40,701 nt of DNA from the IMG/VR virus record IMGVR_UViG_3300018429_000008, positions 1-40,701 of that record. One strand, given 5' to 3'. Shown piece after piece: positions 21,138-30,106 of this stretch. Source of the DNA: a virus. The notes below the pieces were generated by a model. It made no database searches. It was given only the letters and a program-made list of their open reading frames with translations, and had not been told where the DNA came from. Made by a program: the position numbers and the translations under genes. How positions within the stretch are numbered: the first letter of the stretch is position 1; each line of letters starts with the position of its first letter.

Positions 21138-22794
21138 CCGGCTCTCGACGCTTCCGCCGGGTGAACCGAAGCTGACGCTTGGCTGGTACGCGGCGGCGTG
21201 GGCGACGGGACAGCTGCCTGAGTTCAGCGGGCTAGTCCAGCCGAATGGGCCGAAGGCGCGGAAGCCGTTCGAGTTCACTCCAGGCCAGTTGCGCTTTCTG
21301 CTCTGGTGGTACGCGCTCGACGACAACGGCCGATGGCTGTTCAACCACGGGGTCCGCCGGCTCGCGAAGGGGTCGGGCAAGTCGCCGTTCGCGGCGGTCC
21401 TGTCGCTGATCGAGTTTTGCGGCCCGGTGCGGCTCAAGGACTTCGACGAGCGGTATCCCGGCGGCTGTGTCGGTCAGCAGGTCGACATGCCTCTTGTCCA
21501 GATCGCTGCGACTGCCGAGTCTCAGACGGCGAACACGATGCGCATGGTCCGTGCGTTCGCTTCGAAGGGTTCCGCGATCGTCGAGACCTACAAGCTCGAC
21601 CCGGGCAAGACGAGGTACTACAAGCTGCCCGAGGGGACGCTTGAGGTCATCACTTCGTCTGCGACCGCAGCGGAGGGTAGCGAGGGCTCGTTCATCGTTG
21701 GTGACGAGACTGAGCACTGGAAGCCAGCGAACGGCGGGGTTGAGCTCGCGTCCACGCTCGAGGACAACCTCGCGAAGTCGGGCTCTCGACTGCTTGAGAC
21801 CTCGAACGCATGGGTGCCAGGGCTTGAGTCGGTCGCCGAGAGTTCGTGGGAAGCGTGGCTCGCCCAGGAGGAGGGGCGCACCCGCGGCAAGACGAAGATT
21901 CTTTACGACGCGACGATCGCGCCGCCGGACACCGAGATGTCCGACCCGGACTCGTTGCGCGCTGCGCTGGAGCACGTCTACGCCGACTGTCCGTGGGCTG
22001 ACGTTGAGGTTCTCATGGAGCGCATCTGGTCGCCGAAGTCGCGGCCGGACGACTCCAAGCGGAAGTACCTCAACTGGCCGACGGCCGCCGAGGATTCGTG
22101 GGTTGCGCCGGAGGAATGGAACCGGCTCGCCGACCCTGACCATGTCGTGCCGAAGAAGGCCGAGATCGTGTTGTTCTTCGACGGGTCGAAGTCGCGTGAC
22201 GGGACGGCGCTGATCGGCTGCGAGGTCGAGACCGGCCACGTTTTCACTCTGGGGGTCTGGGAGCCCGACCCAAACGACGATCTCGAGACGGTCGATGTCT
22301 TCGATGTCGACCGTGCCGTTCAGTTGGCGTTCGAGAACTACCGCGTCTGCGCGTTCTTCGCCGACGTGCGTGAGTGGGAGTCCTTCGCGCTCACCGAATG
22401 GCCGACGCGATACAAGCATCGGCTTCGGCTGATGGCGGTCCCGAAAGGCAAGCCGCCCCAGCCGATCGCGTGGGACATGCGCGGCCACCGGGTCGAGTTC
22501 GCCAAGGCCGCCGAGGCGTGCCACGAGGAGATCACCGCCAAGCGCGAGGTCGACGGCGAAACCCTGTACGGCGAGTTCACTCACGATGGCGACTCGCGCA
22601 CCGCGCGCCACGTCGCCAACTGTCGCCGCCGACCCACAGGGCTGTACGTGTCGGTCGGTAAGGAGTCGCCGGACTCGCCGCTAAAGATTGATGCCGGTGT
22701 GTGCGTCATCGGCGCCCGGATGGTGCGTCGGCTCTACCTCGGCACGCGCAAGCGGCAGCGGACCCGCAAGTCGAAGGCCGTGTTCGCTGGATGA
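21109..22794 (+). CDS. terL: Terminase large subunit
   Basis: 561 aa. N-terminal ATPase with Walker A (RRLAKGSGKSPF, about residues 83-94) and Walker B-like FIVGDETEHW; C-terminal RNase-H-like nuclease starting IVLFFDGSKSRDGTALIG with the first catalytic Asp. It pumps DNA into the procapsid and cuts it. The sequence is full-length without breaks, which suggests recent function. Confidence 0.93.
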   Translation: MTTAAGPPADRLSTLPPGEPKLTLGWYAAAWATGQLPEFSGLVQPNGPKARKPFEFTPGQLRFLLWWYALDDNGRWLFNHGVRRLAKGSGKSPFAAVLSLIEFCGPVRLKDFDERYPGGCVGQQVDMPLVQIAATAESQTANTMRMVRAFASKGSAIVETYKLDPGKTRYYKLPEGTLEVITSSATAAEGSEGSFIVGDETEHWKPANGGVELASTLEDNLAKSGSRLLETSNAWVPGLESVAESSWEAWLAQEEGRTRGKTKILYDATIAPPDTEMSDPDSLRAALEHVYADCPWADVEVLMERIWSPKSRPDDSKRKYLNWPTAAEDSWVAPEEWNRLADPDHVVPKKAEIVLFFDGSKSRDGTALIGCEVETGHVFTLGVWEPDPNDDLETVDVFDVDRAVQLAFENYRVCAFFADVREWESFALTEWPTRYKHRLRLMAVPKGKPPQPIAWDMRGHRVEFAKAAEACHEEITAKREVDGETLYGEFTHDGDSRTARHVANCRRRPTGLYVSVGKESPDSPLKIDAGVCVIGARMVRRLYLGTRKRQRTRKSKAVFAG

Positions 22795-22809
22795 GAGAGG
22801 AGGTGTTCG

Positions 22810-24183
22810 ATGCTCAAGCCCGCCGCTGCGATAGAGCAGGTCAAGCGCCTCCACTCGATTCACCTCAACGAGCGCGCGTCGTTCGACCTCGCACGCCAGT
22901 ACTTCAAGGGGGTGCAGGCCCGCCCCGCCGCGATTCCCTCTGGGTCGCCCCGAGAGGTTCAGGTGATGGCGCAGAGCTCGCGGGTCAACGTCGTCCAGAT
23001 CATCGTCAACTCGCTCGTGCAGTCCATGTTCGTCAGCGGGTTTCGGGCAAGGCGGGAAGCCGACAACGCCGACGTGTGGAAGATCTGGCAGGCGAACCGG
23101 CTAGACGCGCGGCAGACCGCAATCCACCGGGCCGTCTTTCAGTACGGCGTGGCGTACGCGACGGTGCTTTCCGGGAAGCCCGAGCCCGTCATCCGCGGCA
23201 AGTCGCCACGAAGCATGACGACGCTCTACGGCGAAGACCCCGACTGGCCGATGTGGGCGCTCGAGCGGTGCGGCAACGGGCTGTGGCGCCTCTACGACGA
23301 TGAGGCGACCTACTACGTCGAGCTGGAGAACGAGACGGACAAGGGCTCGTTCATCTCGGCCGCAGAACACGGCCTCGGGGTGTGTCCCGTCGTCCGGTAT
23401 CTCGATGAGGACGACCTCGACGCCGACGATGAGGTCGAGTCCGCCGACAAAGCCCGCGGCGGGGTGCGCCCACCGCTTCGTGGTCAGGTAACTCCGACGA
23501 TGTCGGTACAGGACCAGATCGACATGACGACATTCGATCTCCAGGTCGCCCAGCACTTCGGGGCGTTCCGGCAGCGGTACATCATCGGCTGGACCGCGTC
23601 GAGCGAGGAGGAGCTGCTGAAGGCGGCCGCTTCACGCATATGGACCTTCAAGGGGGACCCCGACGACGATGACGGCCCCGGACCCGGCGACGACGAGCCC
23701 AAGATCGAGCTCGGCGAGTTCGGGCAGACAGACCTGAAGGGATACCTGGAGTCTCGCGAGGCGTCACTTCGCCACGCCGCGACCCTGTCCCAGACGCCGG
23801 CCCACGAGCTCACGGGGCAGCTGATCAACATGGGCGCGGAGGCGCTCGCGGCGGCCGAGAAGGGGCGAGACCGCAAGGTCGACGAGCGTCAAACCGTCAC
23901 CGGCGAGTCGCACGAGCAGGTGCTCTGGCTGTCCGGTCGCGCAAAAGGTGTCGAAGTGCCCGCCGACGCGCAAGTTCGGTGGAAGGACACCTCGGCGATG
24001 TCGTTCGCGGCACGGGTCGACGGTCTCGGCAAGATGGCCACGATGCTCGAGATTCCGGTCGAGGCGCTCTGGGAGCGCGTCCCGGACGTGAGCGACCAAG
24101 ACCTCGCCCTGTGGAAGCAGGCGCGCGACGCCGGGAGTTCCTTCCAGCAGTACGCCGAGCTGCTCGAGCGCCAGGCCGCCTGA
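22810..24183 (+). CDS. Portal protein (SPP1 gp6-like)
   Basis: 457 aa. Forms the dodecameric ring through which DNA enters and leaves the head. Features: helical N-terminal part (RASFDLARQYFKG), core NVVQIIVNSLVQSMFVSGFR, acidic loop (DPDDDDGPGPGDDEPK), C-terminal helices with ELTGQLINMGAEALAAAE. Matches the Phage_prot_Gp6 portal family. AGGAGGT at 22798-22804 supports the ATG. Confidence 0.9.
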   Translation: MLKPAAAIEQVKRLHSIHLNERASFDLARQYFKGVQARPAAIPSGSPREVQVMAQSSRVNVVQIIVNSLVQSMFVSGFRARREADNADVWKIWQANRLDARQTAIHRAVFQYGVAYATVLSGKPEPVIRGKSPRSMTTLYGEDPDWPMWALERCGNGLWRLYDDEATYYVELENETDKGSFISAAEHGLGVCPVVRYLDEDDLDADDEVESADKARGGVRPPLRGQVTPTMSVQDQIDMTTFDLQVAQHFGAFRQRYIIGWTASSEEELLKAAASRIWTFKGDPDDDDGPGPGDDEPKIELGEFGQTDLKGYLESREASLRHAATLSQTPAHELTGQLINMGAEALAAAEKGRDRKVDERQTVTGESHEQVLWLSGRAKGVEVPADAQVRWKDTSAMSFAARVDGLGKMATMLEIPVEALWERVPDVSDQDLALWKQARDAGSSFQQYAELLERQAA

Positions 24184-24186
24184 GTC

Positions 24187-24939
24187 GTGGCGACCACCGT
24201 CCAGGGCGACGGACTGACCGTCCAGCACCGCCGCGCCCAGAACCAGTTGAGCGCCAGGATGCAACTCGACTGGCTGCGGCTCTGGCCCATCTGGGACGAG
24301 GACGACCCCGCAACGTTCCGCCAGCTCGTAGACGCGACCCTCACGCTGCTCGTCGTCGGCTACGGCCTCTCCAGGCAGCTAGCAGCCTCCTACTACCAGG
24401 CATTCAGGTTCGCCGAGGAGATCTCTGGCGACTTTGCGCCAGCCCTCGCGCCTGACCTCGATCGCGGTCGCGCCGCCGGCACCCTGTACAAGGTCGGGCT
24501 AGAGATGCATCGCGACGCGCTGCGGTCTGGGCGGGCTGTTGCGGACGCGCGCGAGCAGTCGCTTCTGCGCATGTCCGGCAGCGTGTCCCGGCAGGTGCTT
24601 GAGGGTGGCCGCGAGACGGTCGTCGCGTCTACGCGCGCCGACCCGCAAGCGCGCGGGTGGGCCAGGATCGCCGGCCCCAACTGCTGCGCCTTCTGCGCCA
24701 TGCTGGCCGGTCGCGGACCGACCTACAAGTCCGCCCAGACCGCGAGCTTCAAGGCGCACGATGCGTGCGCGTGCGGCATCGAGCCGGCCTTCGCCGGCTA
24801 CCAGATGCCCGCCCAGTCGTCCGAGTACAAGCGCCTCTACAACCAGGCGCTCACCGAGGCACGCGCCAGCGGCGACTACGACCGCGGCACTTCGAACGAC
24901 TCGCTCAACGCTTTCCGCCGGCTGCTGAACCGCCACTAA
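24187..24939 (+). CDS. MuF-like minor head protein
   Basis: 250 aa, GTG start 3 bp after the portal stop. C-terminal motif CCAFCAMLAGRGPTYKS...HDACACGIEP is the zinc-type head-morphogenesis pattern of the MuF/VG15 group. It is injected or bound to the portal during assembly. The N-terminal half is helical. Position between portal and scaffold fits. Confidence 0.82.
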   Translation: MATTVQGDGLTVQHRRAQNQLSARMQLDWLRLWPIWDEDDPATFRQLVDATLTLLVVGYGLSRQLAASYYQAFRFAEEISGDFAPALAPDLDRGRAAGTLYKVGLEMHRDALRSGRAVADAREQSLLRMSGSVSRQVLEGGRETVVASTRADPQARGWARIAGPNCCAFCAMLAGRGPTYKSAQTASFKAHDACACGIEPAFAGYQMPAQSSEYKRLYNQALTEARASGDYDRGTSNDSLNAFRRLLNRH

Positions 24940-24986
24940 GGCCCGCAGCCGCCAGAAGCCGCCCCGAACAGGGCGGGCCCGTAACC

Positions 24987-25002
24987 GGCGCCGAACGGCG
25001 CC
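24987..25002 (+). other. Hairpin in scaffold leader
   Basis: GGCGCC-GAAC-GGCGCC, a 6-bp stem with 4-nt loop, in the 80-bp gap before the scaffold gene, followed by its ribosome site AAGGAGG (25009-25015). A second stem (GCCC/GGGC) lies just upstream. May stabilise or process the mRNA of highly expressed capsid genes. Confidence 0.4.
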
Positions 25003-25019
25003 CGACTCAAGGAGGCCGA

Positions 25020-25598
25020 ATGGCCGACGAGGAGACCACGACCGACGAGACGGTCGAGGAGAACGAGACCACCGAGGAGACGAACGTCACCGAGGAGGAG
25101 AACGAGACCACGTCCGAGCAGGAGACCGAAAAGGTCACCAGCGACGACGACTGGAAGACCAAGGCTCGAAAGCACGAGAACTCGGCGAAGGCCCTGCTCA
25201 AGCGTGCGGAGGCGGCCGAGGCCGAGAACAAGAAGCACGAGGACGCCAACAAGACCGAGGGCCAGAAGCTCGCGGAGGCGAAGACGTCCGCCGAGCAGCG
25301 TGCCACCACGGCCGAGGGAGACCTCGCCCGACTGCGCGTCGCTCTCAGCAAGGGCCTCACCGGCGACAAGGCGTTGGCGCTCGCCAAGCGTCTCGTCGGT
25401 GAGACCGAGGAGGAGCTCGCGGCTGATGCCGACGAGCTGATCGCGTCGTTCGCCGAGGAGAACACGGAGTCCGCCGAGGACGACGACGCGAAGGCGCGTC
25501 GTCCGAGGGAGCGGCTGCGCCCCGGCGGCGTGCCCGGGGCCGAGCCGGACGAGACGGACCCCAGAAAGCTCGCCGAGCAGGTCTCGAGCGACTGGTAG
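25020..25598 (+). CDS. Capsid scaffolding protein
   Basis: 192 aa, very acidic and rich in Thr/Glu at the N terminus (EETTTDETVEENETTEET), with a long coiled coil (about 45-120) and a basic RPRERLRPGG tail. This is typical for phage scaffolds that shape the procapsid and then leave. It lies directly before the capsid gene. AAGGAGG precedes the ATG by 4 nt. Confidence 0.85.
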   Translation: MADEETTTDETVEENETTEETNVTEEENETTSEQETEKVTSDDDWKTKARKHENSAKALLKRAEAAEAENKKHEDANKTEGQKLAEAKTSAEQRATTAEGDLARLRVALSKGLTGDKALALAKRLVGETEEELAADADELIASFAEENTESAEDDDAKARRPRERLRPGGVPGAEPDETDPRKLAEQVSSDW

Positions 25599-25673
25599 CA
25601 CCCTCCGCACGACCCCAAGACACGGTGGTCATCGCGGCGGTTCATCCAACCCTGAATCACAGGAGGTACCACC

Positions 25674-26633
25674 GTGTCGACGTTCCTCAAGGCAGAGAAG
25701 ATCGTCGCCCAGGGACTCGGGTTGCTTCAGCGCGAGCTGATCCTCCCGCGTCTCACCGTCCGCTACGGCGCGGCCGACTTCGTGGGCGCCAAGAACGACA
25801 CCGTCAACATCCGCATCCCCTCGATCCTGAAGGGACGCGAGTACGAGTGGCGTACCCGCAACACCTCGATCACGACCGATGATCTCGACGAGTACACCGT
25901 CGCGATCGCGCTGAACAAGCACCCGTACAACGCGGTCAGGATTACCGACGAGGAGTTGACCCTCGACATCCAGTCGTGGGGCGAGCAGGTCGCCCGTCCG
26001 CAGATCCGTGCGGTCGCCGAGCTGCTCGAGGGCTACATCGCAACGGCGATGGAGGACGCGAACTACCGCCACGATGTGCCGTTCGTCGAGGGCGACGGCG
26101 GCGCGGACGACCGGGCGTTCTACCAGGCGGCAATCGCCGCCCGGAAGCACCTCAACCAGGAGAACGTCCCGGCCGCGGGTCGCAAGATCGTTCTCGGCGC
26201 CAACGTCGAGGAGGCGGCGCTCAACTCGCCGCACCTCATCAAGGCGAACGAGGCCGACAGCGACGACGTACTCCGCAACGCGGTCATCGGCCGTATCGCC
26301 GGGTTCGAAGTGATCGGCAACGTGAATTCCGTCGATCCCGACTTCGCGGTCGCGATGCACCCGACGGCGTTCGCGTTCGGCAACGTCGCCCCGAAGGTGC
26401 CGGACGGCGTGTCGGCCGGCGCGACCCTGACGTTCGACTCCCTGGCCATGCGCTGGATCAGGGACTACGAGTCGGAGAAGCTCCGCGATCGGTCGGTCTA
26501 CTCGGCATTCGCCGGGGCGGCGTCGGTCGAGGACGGCCGCGACCTGACCTCCGAGGTCGGCGACGGCTTCGGCGAGCTGACGGACGAGAACGTCCGCGCG
26601 GTGAAGATCGACTTCACCCCGGCGGGCAGCTAG
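25674..26633 (+). CDS. Major capsid protein (P22 gp5-like, HK97 fold)
   Basis: 319 aa, GTG start with AGGAGGT at 25661-25667. The opening LKAEKIVAQGLGLLQRELILPRLTVRYG and VNIRIPS segment fit the P22-type coat group. No protease cleavage delta domain is obvious, in keeping with a separate scaffold. It builds the head shell. Confidence 0.88.
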   Translation: MSTFLKAEKIVAQGLGLLQRELILPRLTVRYGAADFVGAKNDTVNIRIPSILKGREYEWRTRNTSITTDDLDEYTVAIALNKHPYNAVRITDEELTLDIQSWGEQVARPQIRAVAELLEGYIATAMEDANYRHDVPFVEGDGGADDRAFYQAAIAARKHLNQENVPAAGRKIVLGANVEEAALNSPHLIKANEADSDDVLRNAVIGRIAGFEVIGNVNSVDPDFAVAMHPTAFAFGNVAPKVPDGVSAGATLTFDSLAMRWIRDYESEKLRDRSVYSAFAGAASVEDGRDLTSEVGDGFGELTDENVRAVKIDFTPAGS

Positions 26634-26655
26634 CCGAGGCGAACCACAGGCACCA

Positions 26656-26686
26656 GGCGGGGGAGGGCGTTGAGCCCTCCCCCGCC
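26656..26686 (+). terminator. Strong hairpin after capsid gene
   Basis: GGCGGGGGAGGGC (26656-26668), loop GTTGA, GCCCTCCCCCGCC (26674-26686): a perfect 13-bp G/C stem. Flanking CCAGGC and GCCTGG extend it beyond a 3-nt bulge. Located 22 bp after the capsid stop, it is likely to lower downstream transcription so that capsid is made in excess, or to protect the capsid mRNA 3' end. Confidence 0.65.
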
Positions 26687-26704
26687 GCCTGGGGAACCGA
26701 CGAG

Positions 26705-27157
26705 ATGGCCTTCGCCACCATCGAAGACTTCGAGGCCCCTCACGGGGCGCTCGGTGACACCGACAAGGGTGTCGTCGAGGCACGGCTTGACGACGCCTCC
26801 ACGCTCATCCTGAGCGAGGCCGCCGAGTCCACAAAGGAGTGGGTTACCGGCGGCGACGATCCGCCAGCGGCGGTCAAGCTGGTCTGTATCCAGGTCGCCT
26901 ACCGCGCCTGGCGCAACCCCGACGGGATCGCCCGCCAACAGCTCGGCGAGCACGCGGTCACCTACCGCGGCGACGACCAGCCCGACGCGATCTACCTCAC
27001 CCGCAACGAGCGTCGGATCATCCGCAGGGCCGCCCGGGCCGCCAGCGAGCCCCGCCTGACATCCATCGGGCTCGTCTCGCCACACCCCTTCAGCAACGGG
27101 ACCGAGATCAGCCCGCTCGACTTCTACCCGGACGGACTCGACGGCGAGGGGTCGTGA
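26705..27157 (+). CDS. Head-tail connector (Gp19/Gp15-like)
   Basis: 150 aa. N-terminal helix bundle (FATIEDFEAPHGALGDTDKGVV...LILSEAAESTKEWV), then a segment AVKLVCIQVAYRAWRNPDGI, typical for the adaptor that binds under the portal. Starts 18 bp after the hairpin. Overlaps the following glycosyltransferase gene (GTGA). Confidence 0.75.
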   Translation: MAFATIEDFEAPHGALGDTDKGVVEARLDDASTLILSEAAESTKEWVTGGDDPPAAVKLVCIQVAYRAWRNPDGIARQQLGEHAVTYRGDDQPDAIYLTRNERRIIRRAARAASEPRLTSIGLVSPHPFSNGTEISPLDFYPDGLDGEGS

Positions 27158-27816
27158 CGGTCCCGCGTGTTGTGCATCGCCTCTGGCTCGGTGGGCTGGA
27201 GCCGGAGTGGTGCCAGCCGTTCGCCGACACCTGGCGCCAGCCGGGCTGGGAGCTGCGGCAGTGGACCGACGACAACGTCGGCGAGTTGTTCCCGCTCGTC
27301 AACCAGGACGTCTACGACCGCGCTGAGCAGATCGCGCCCGACCATGTCGGGCAGCTCCGTTCAGACGTGCTGCGCTACGAGATCCTGCACCGCCACGGGG
27401 GCGTGTGGGTCGATACCGACTTTGAGTGCCTCAAGCCGATCGACGGTCTGCTCGAAGGGGTTGAGTGCTTCGCCGCGTGGGAAGAGCCGCGTCGGTGGAT
27501 CGCCAACGGGTTCATGGGTGCCGTGCCCGGCCACCCGTTCCTCGAGCGGCTGATCGACGATCTGGCGGCGAACGTCGAACGCCACCAGGGATTCAAGCCG
27601 AACAAGCTCACCGGCCCGCAGTTTTTCACCCGCCAATGGCTACAGCACGGCCGCGGGGTGACCATCCTCGACCGCGACCTCGTCTACCCGTTCGGGTGGC
27701 GGGAGGCGGGCGACTTCACACCCGGCACGTTTGACCCCGCCGAGCGGTGGCCGGACGCGCTGGCAGTGCATTGGTGGGCCAACAAGCGCAGAGAGCGAGG
27801 CATCCCGTGCAGTTGA
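27154..27816 (+). CDS. Glycosyltransferase, GT32/OCH1-like
   Basis: 220 aa, GTG start. IPxxxHRLWLG at the N terminus, SDVLRYEILHRHGGVWVDTDFECLKP with the DxD metal/nucleotide-sugar site, and a late NGFMGAVPGHPF are hallmarks of the Gly_transf_sug/GT32 group. Transfers a sugar from an NDP-sugar, probably onto a phage structural protein. First of three sugar-modification genes placed between head genes, coupled by overlaps. Confidence 0.85.
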   Translation: MTVPRVVHRLWLGGLEPEWCQPFADTWRQPGWELRQWTDDNVGELFPLVNQDVYDRAEQIAPDHVGQLRSDVLRYEILHRHGGVWVDTDFECLKPIDGLLEGVECFAAWEEPRRWIANGFMGAVPGHPFLERLIDDLAANVERHQGFKPNKLTGPQFFTRQWLQHGRGVTILDRDLVYPFGWREAGDFTPGTFDPAERWPDALAVHWWANKRRERGIPCS

Positions 27817-28427
27817 CGATCGAGGCGCACGACGCCAGCTACAAGATCAACGACCCCGGCGGCATCATCGGGAACTGCCTAAACGCAGGCAGCCCCTACG
27901 AGCGCAAGGTGCTCGAGCGGATCTACCGGGCCGGCCTTACCGGTACGGCCATCGACGCGGGTGCCGGCATCGGCAACCACACCCTGTGGCTTGCCGCCGT
28001 CTGCGGACTGCGAGTGATCGCTGTCGAGCCGCTCGACCACCTTCGCCTTGCCGAGAACGTCGCGCTGAACCCCGACCTCGACATCGAGGTGTGGCCTTGG
28101 GCGCTCGGCGATCGGCTCTACACCGGCCACGTCACAGGCGCCCCCGCGCACGTCATCGGCGACAGCTTCCCCGAAGACGGGGTTCGCATCCGCCGCCTCG
28201 ACGACGCGGCCGTAGAGAACGTGTCGTTGCTCAAAATCGACGTGGAGGGAATGGAAGCGGAAGTGCTCCGCGGTGGGCTGGAGACGATCCGGCGCGACCG
28301 GCCGCTCATCTTCGCCGAGGCGATCGACAGCGCCGCCCGCGAGTCCGTCGCGGCCATCCTTGAGCCGCTCGGCTACCAACACGTCAAGACCTACGGCGCC
28401 ACGCCCCTCCTGGAGTGGCTGCCGTGA
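27807..28427 (+). CDS. FkbM-family methyltransferase
   Basis: 206 aa, GTG start. AIDAGAGIGNHTLWLA is the AdoMet-binding loop; VIAVEPLDHLRLAENVALNP and LLKIDVEGMEAEVLRGG are characteristic FkbM motifs. Family members methylate hydroxyls of sugars or polyketides. Between two glycosyltransferases, it probably caps the added sugar as a methyl ether. Overlaps both neighbours. Confidence 0.88.
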   Translation: MQLTIEAHDASYKINDPGGIIGNCLNAGSPYERKVLERIYRAGLTGTAIDAGAGIGNHTLWLAAVCGLRVIAVEPLDHLRLAENVALNPDLDIEVWPWALGDRLYTGHVTGAPAHVIGDSFPEDGVRIRRLDDAAVENVSLLKIDVEGMEAEVLRGGLETIRRDRPLIFAEAIDSAARESVAAILEPLGYQHVKTYGATPLLEWLP

Positions 28428-29227
28428 CCCGCCTGTCCGTCGCGCTCATGTGCCACCCGAGCCGCAAACGGTTCGTCGACGAACTCGCCGAGCAGCTACC
28501 CGAAGCTGAGATCGTCTGGGACGAGCGCAACGACCGCTGGCACACAGGGTCGCGCGCGCTGCTCGCCCACGACCCATCGGCCGACTTTCATCTCGTCGTC
28601 CAAGACGACGTGATCCTCGGCCGCAACCTTGTCGCCGGAGCCACCGCGGCGGCCGCCGCCACAGACGGCAAGCGACCCATCGCCCTCTATACCGGCAAGG
28701 TCCGGCCGAAGAGCGAGCTCGTAACGCCGCTCATAGAGCGCGCCCAGAGGATCGGCTCCCCTTGGCTAGAGATGCCCGGCCCGTGGTGGGGGCCAGGGCT
28801 CATCATCCCGACCGCCCACATCGTCGACATCGTCGAGTGGTGGGAGCGACAGACGCTGAAGGTCCAGCGAAGCGTGAAGAACTACGACCGCCGCATCGAA
28901 ACGTTCTACACGTTCGAGCGCGACGGAATGGACTGCTGGTACACGCTGCCGTCGCTAGTCGAGCATCGCGGCGTCGACAAAAACCCGTCGCTGGTCGAAG
29001 GCCGCACCGGCAATCGGCATGCGCACACCTTTATCGGCGACGCCGACCCGTGCGCGATCGACTGGACGCGACGACCTGTGCGCTTGGACGACCCCATCGT
29101 CTACCACCATCGCAACACCGGCCGTGTCCGCACGGTCAAAGCCGGCTCCGCCCAGGCCCGGCAGATGCACCGTCACCGCAACTGGATCGAGGAGGCACCC
29201 GATGCCGACATTCCGCTCGCCGCGTAA
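28424..29227 (+). CDS. Glycosyltransferase-like protein
   Basis: 267 aa from GTG 28424 (GTGA overlap). The opening VALMCHPSRKRFVDELAEQL, then HLVVQDDVILGRNLV with an acidic pair, is like nucleotide-sugar transferases of the GT25/GT2 type. A later part has GPWWGPGLIIPTAHI and an acceptor-like region. Third member of the glycan cassette. The acceptor may be the capsid, a head decoration or tail protein. Confidence 0.7.
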   Translation: MTRLSVALMCHPSRKRFVDELAEQLPEAEIVWDERNDRWHTGSRALLAHDPSADFHLVVQDDVILGRNLVAGATAAAAATDGKRPIALYTGKVRPKSELVTPLIERAQRIGSPWLEMPGPWWGPGLIIPTAHIVDIVEWWERQTLKVQRSVKNYDRRIETFYTFERDGMDCWYTLPSLVEHRGVDKNPSLVEGRTGNRHAHTFIGDADPCAIDWTRRPVRLDDPIVYHHRNTGRVRTVKAGSAQARQMHRHRNWIEEAPDADIPLAA

Positions 29228-29717
29228 CCCCAACTTCTGGCTGAAGCCGACTCGTCTCGGACGGAAGCTCCAGTTCAAGGACGGCGCCTACGAGACCGAC
29301 GACCCCGACGAGATCGCGATCCTGCGACGCAACCAAAACGTCACCGAGGACAAGGGGACCAGCGAGCGGACCGGCGAGTTCCACCGCGGCGGCATCGTCC
29401 CGAACGGCGGCTCAGGGGTAGCAACCATCGTTGGTCCCGAGAGCATCCTGTCGCCAGCGCAGGCGATCAAGGATGTCGCCGTCGATGTCCGTGACGAGGT
29501 CGCGGACGATGCGCTCCCCGCCCTCGACACCCTGATCGGCCTCGCGGACAGGCTCGAAGAGAGCGGCCTGTCGAACCGCGAGCTGCGCGAGCACGCTGAG
29601 ACGCTCGGGATCGACATCCCGGACCGGGCGGGCAAGCGGGTGCTCCTGGACGCTATACGCGCCGCCGAGCATGACGCGGCCGACGACTTCGACCCGAACG
29701 ACCCCGACGGCTCCTAA
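29202..29717 (+). CDS. Head protein with HeH/LEM-like domain
   Basis: 171 aa, ATG preceded by GAGGAGG (29189-29195). N-terminal part PRNPNFWLKP..RKLQFKDGAYETDDPDEIAILRRN is typical of small head or connector proteins. C-terminal LSNRELREHAETLGIDIPDRAGKRVLLDAI is a HeH/SAP-like helix-extended-loop-helix. Probably a head-tail joining component. Confidence 0.65.
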   Translation: MPTFRSPRNPNFWLKPTRLGRKLQFKDGAYETDDPDEIAILRRNQNVTEDKGTSERTGEFHRGGIVPNGGSGVATIVGPESILSPAQAIKDVAVDVRDEVADDALPALDTLIGLADRLEESGLSNRELREHAETLGIDIPDRAGKRVLLDAIRAAEHDAADDFDPNDPDGS

Positions 29718-29722
29718 CCCCG

Positions 29723-30106
29723 GTGACCGCCGCCCGCCTCATCAATCAGCCTTGCGTACTGCTACTCCGCACGGCCGGCGGCGAGGACGCACACGGCAAC
29801 CCGACAGCGGGCGAGCCGAAGCGAGTCGACTGGTACTGCGAGCTACAGCAGCTCAAGCGTTCCGAGCCGGCCGCCGAGGGCGAGACCTCGGACACCGTCT
29901 GGGACCTGTTCCTCCGCCCGGAGATCGTTGATGAGCCCGACGAGCCCGTCGAGGTAGGGACCGGAGACGCCATCGAGATCACCGGCCGGGTCTACGAGTT
30001 CACCGGAGACCCCTGGGATGTCCGCAGCCCGTTTAACGGGCGCGTATCCCACATCGAGGCGACCGTCCGCCGCGTCAACGGGGCGGTAAGGGAGGCGGGT
30101 TCCTGA
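29723..30106 (+). CDS. Head-tail adaptor / stopper
   Basis: 127 aa, GTG start. Beta-barrel pattern (CVLLLRTAGGEDAHGNPTAG...DAIEITGRVYEFTGDPWDVRSPFNGR) matches phage head-tail joining proteins. Position and size agree. Overlap of one base with the next gene. Confidence 0.7.
   Translation: MTAARLINQPCVLLLRTAGGEDAHGNPTAGEPKRVDWYCELQQLKRSEPAAEGETSDTVWDLFLRPEIVDEPDEPVEVGTGDAIEITGRVYEFTGDPWDVRSPFNGRVSHIEATVRRVNGAVREAGS

Noticed and set aside
21232-22611. 459-aa reverse ORF opposite the large terminase
   Set aside because: The forward strand holds a full terminase with Walker and nuclease motifs; the reverse ORF is an antisense shadow.
25629-26783. 384-aa reverse ORF opposite the capsid gene
   Set aside because: Antisense shadow of the capsid gene, which has a strong ribosome site and a recognisable coat sequence.
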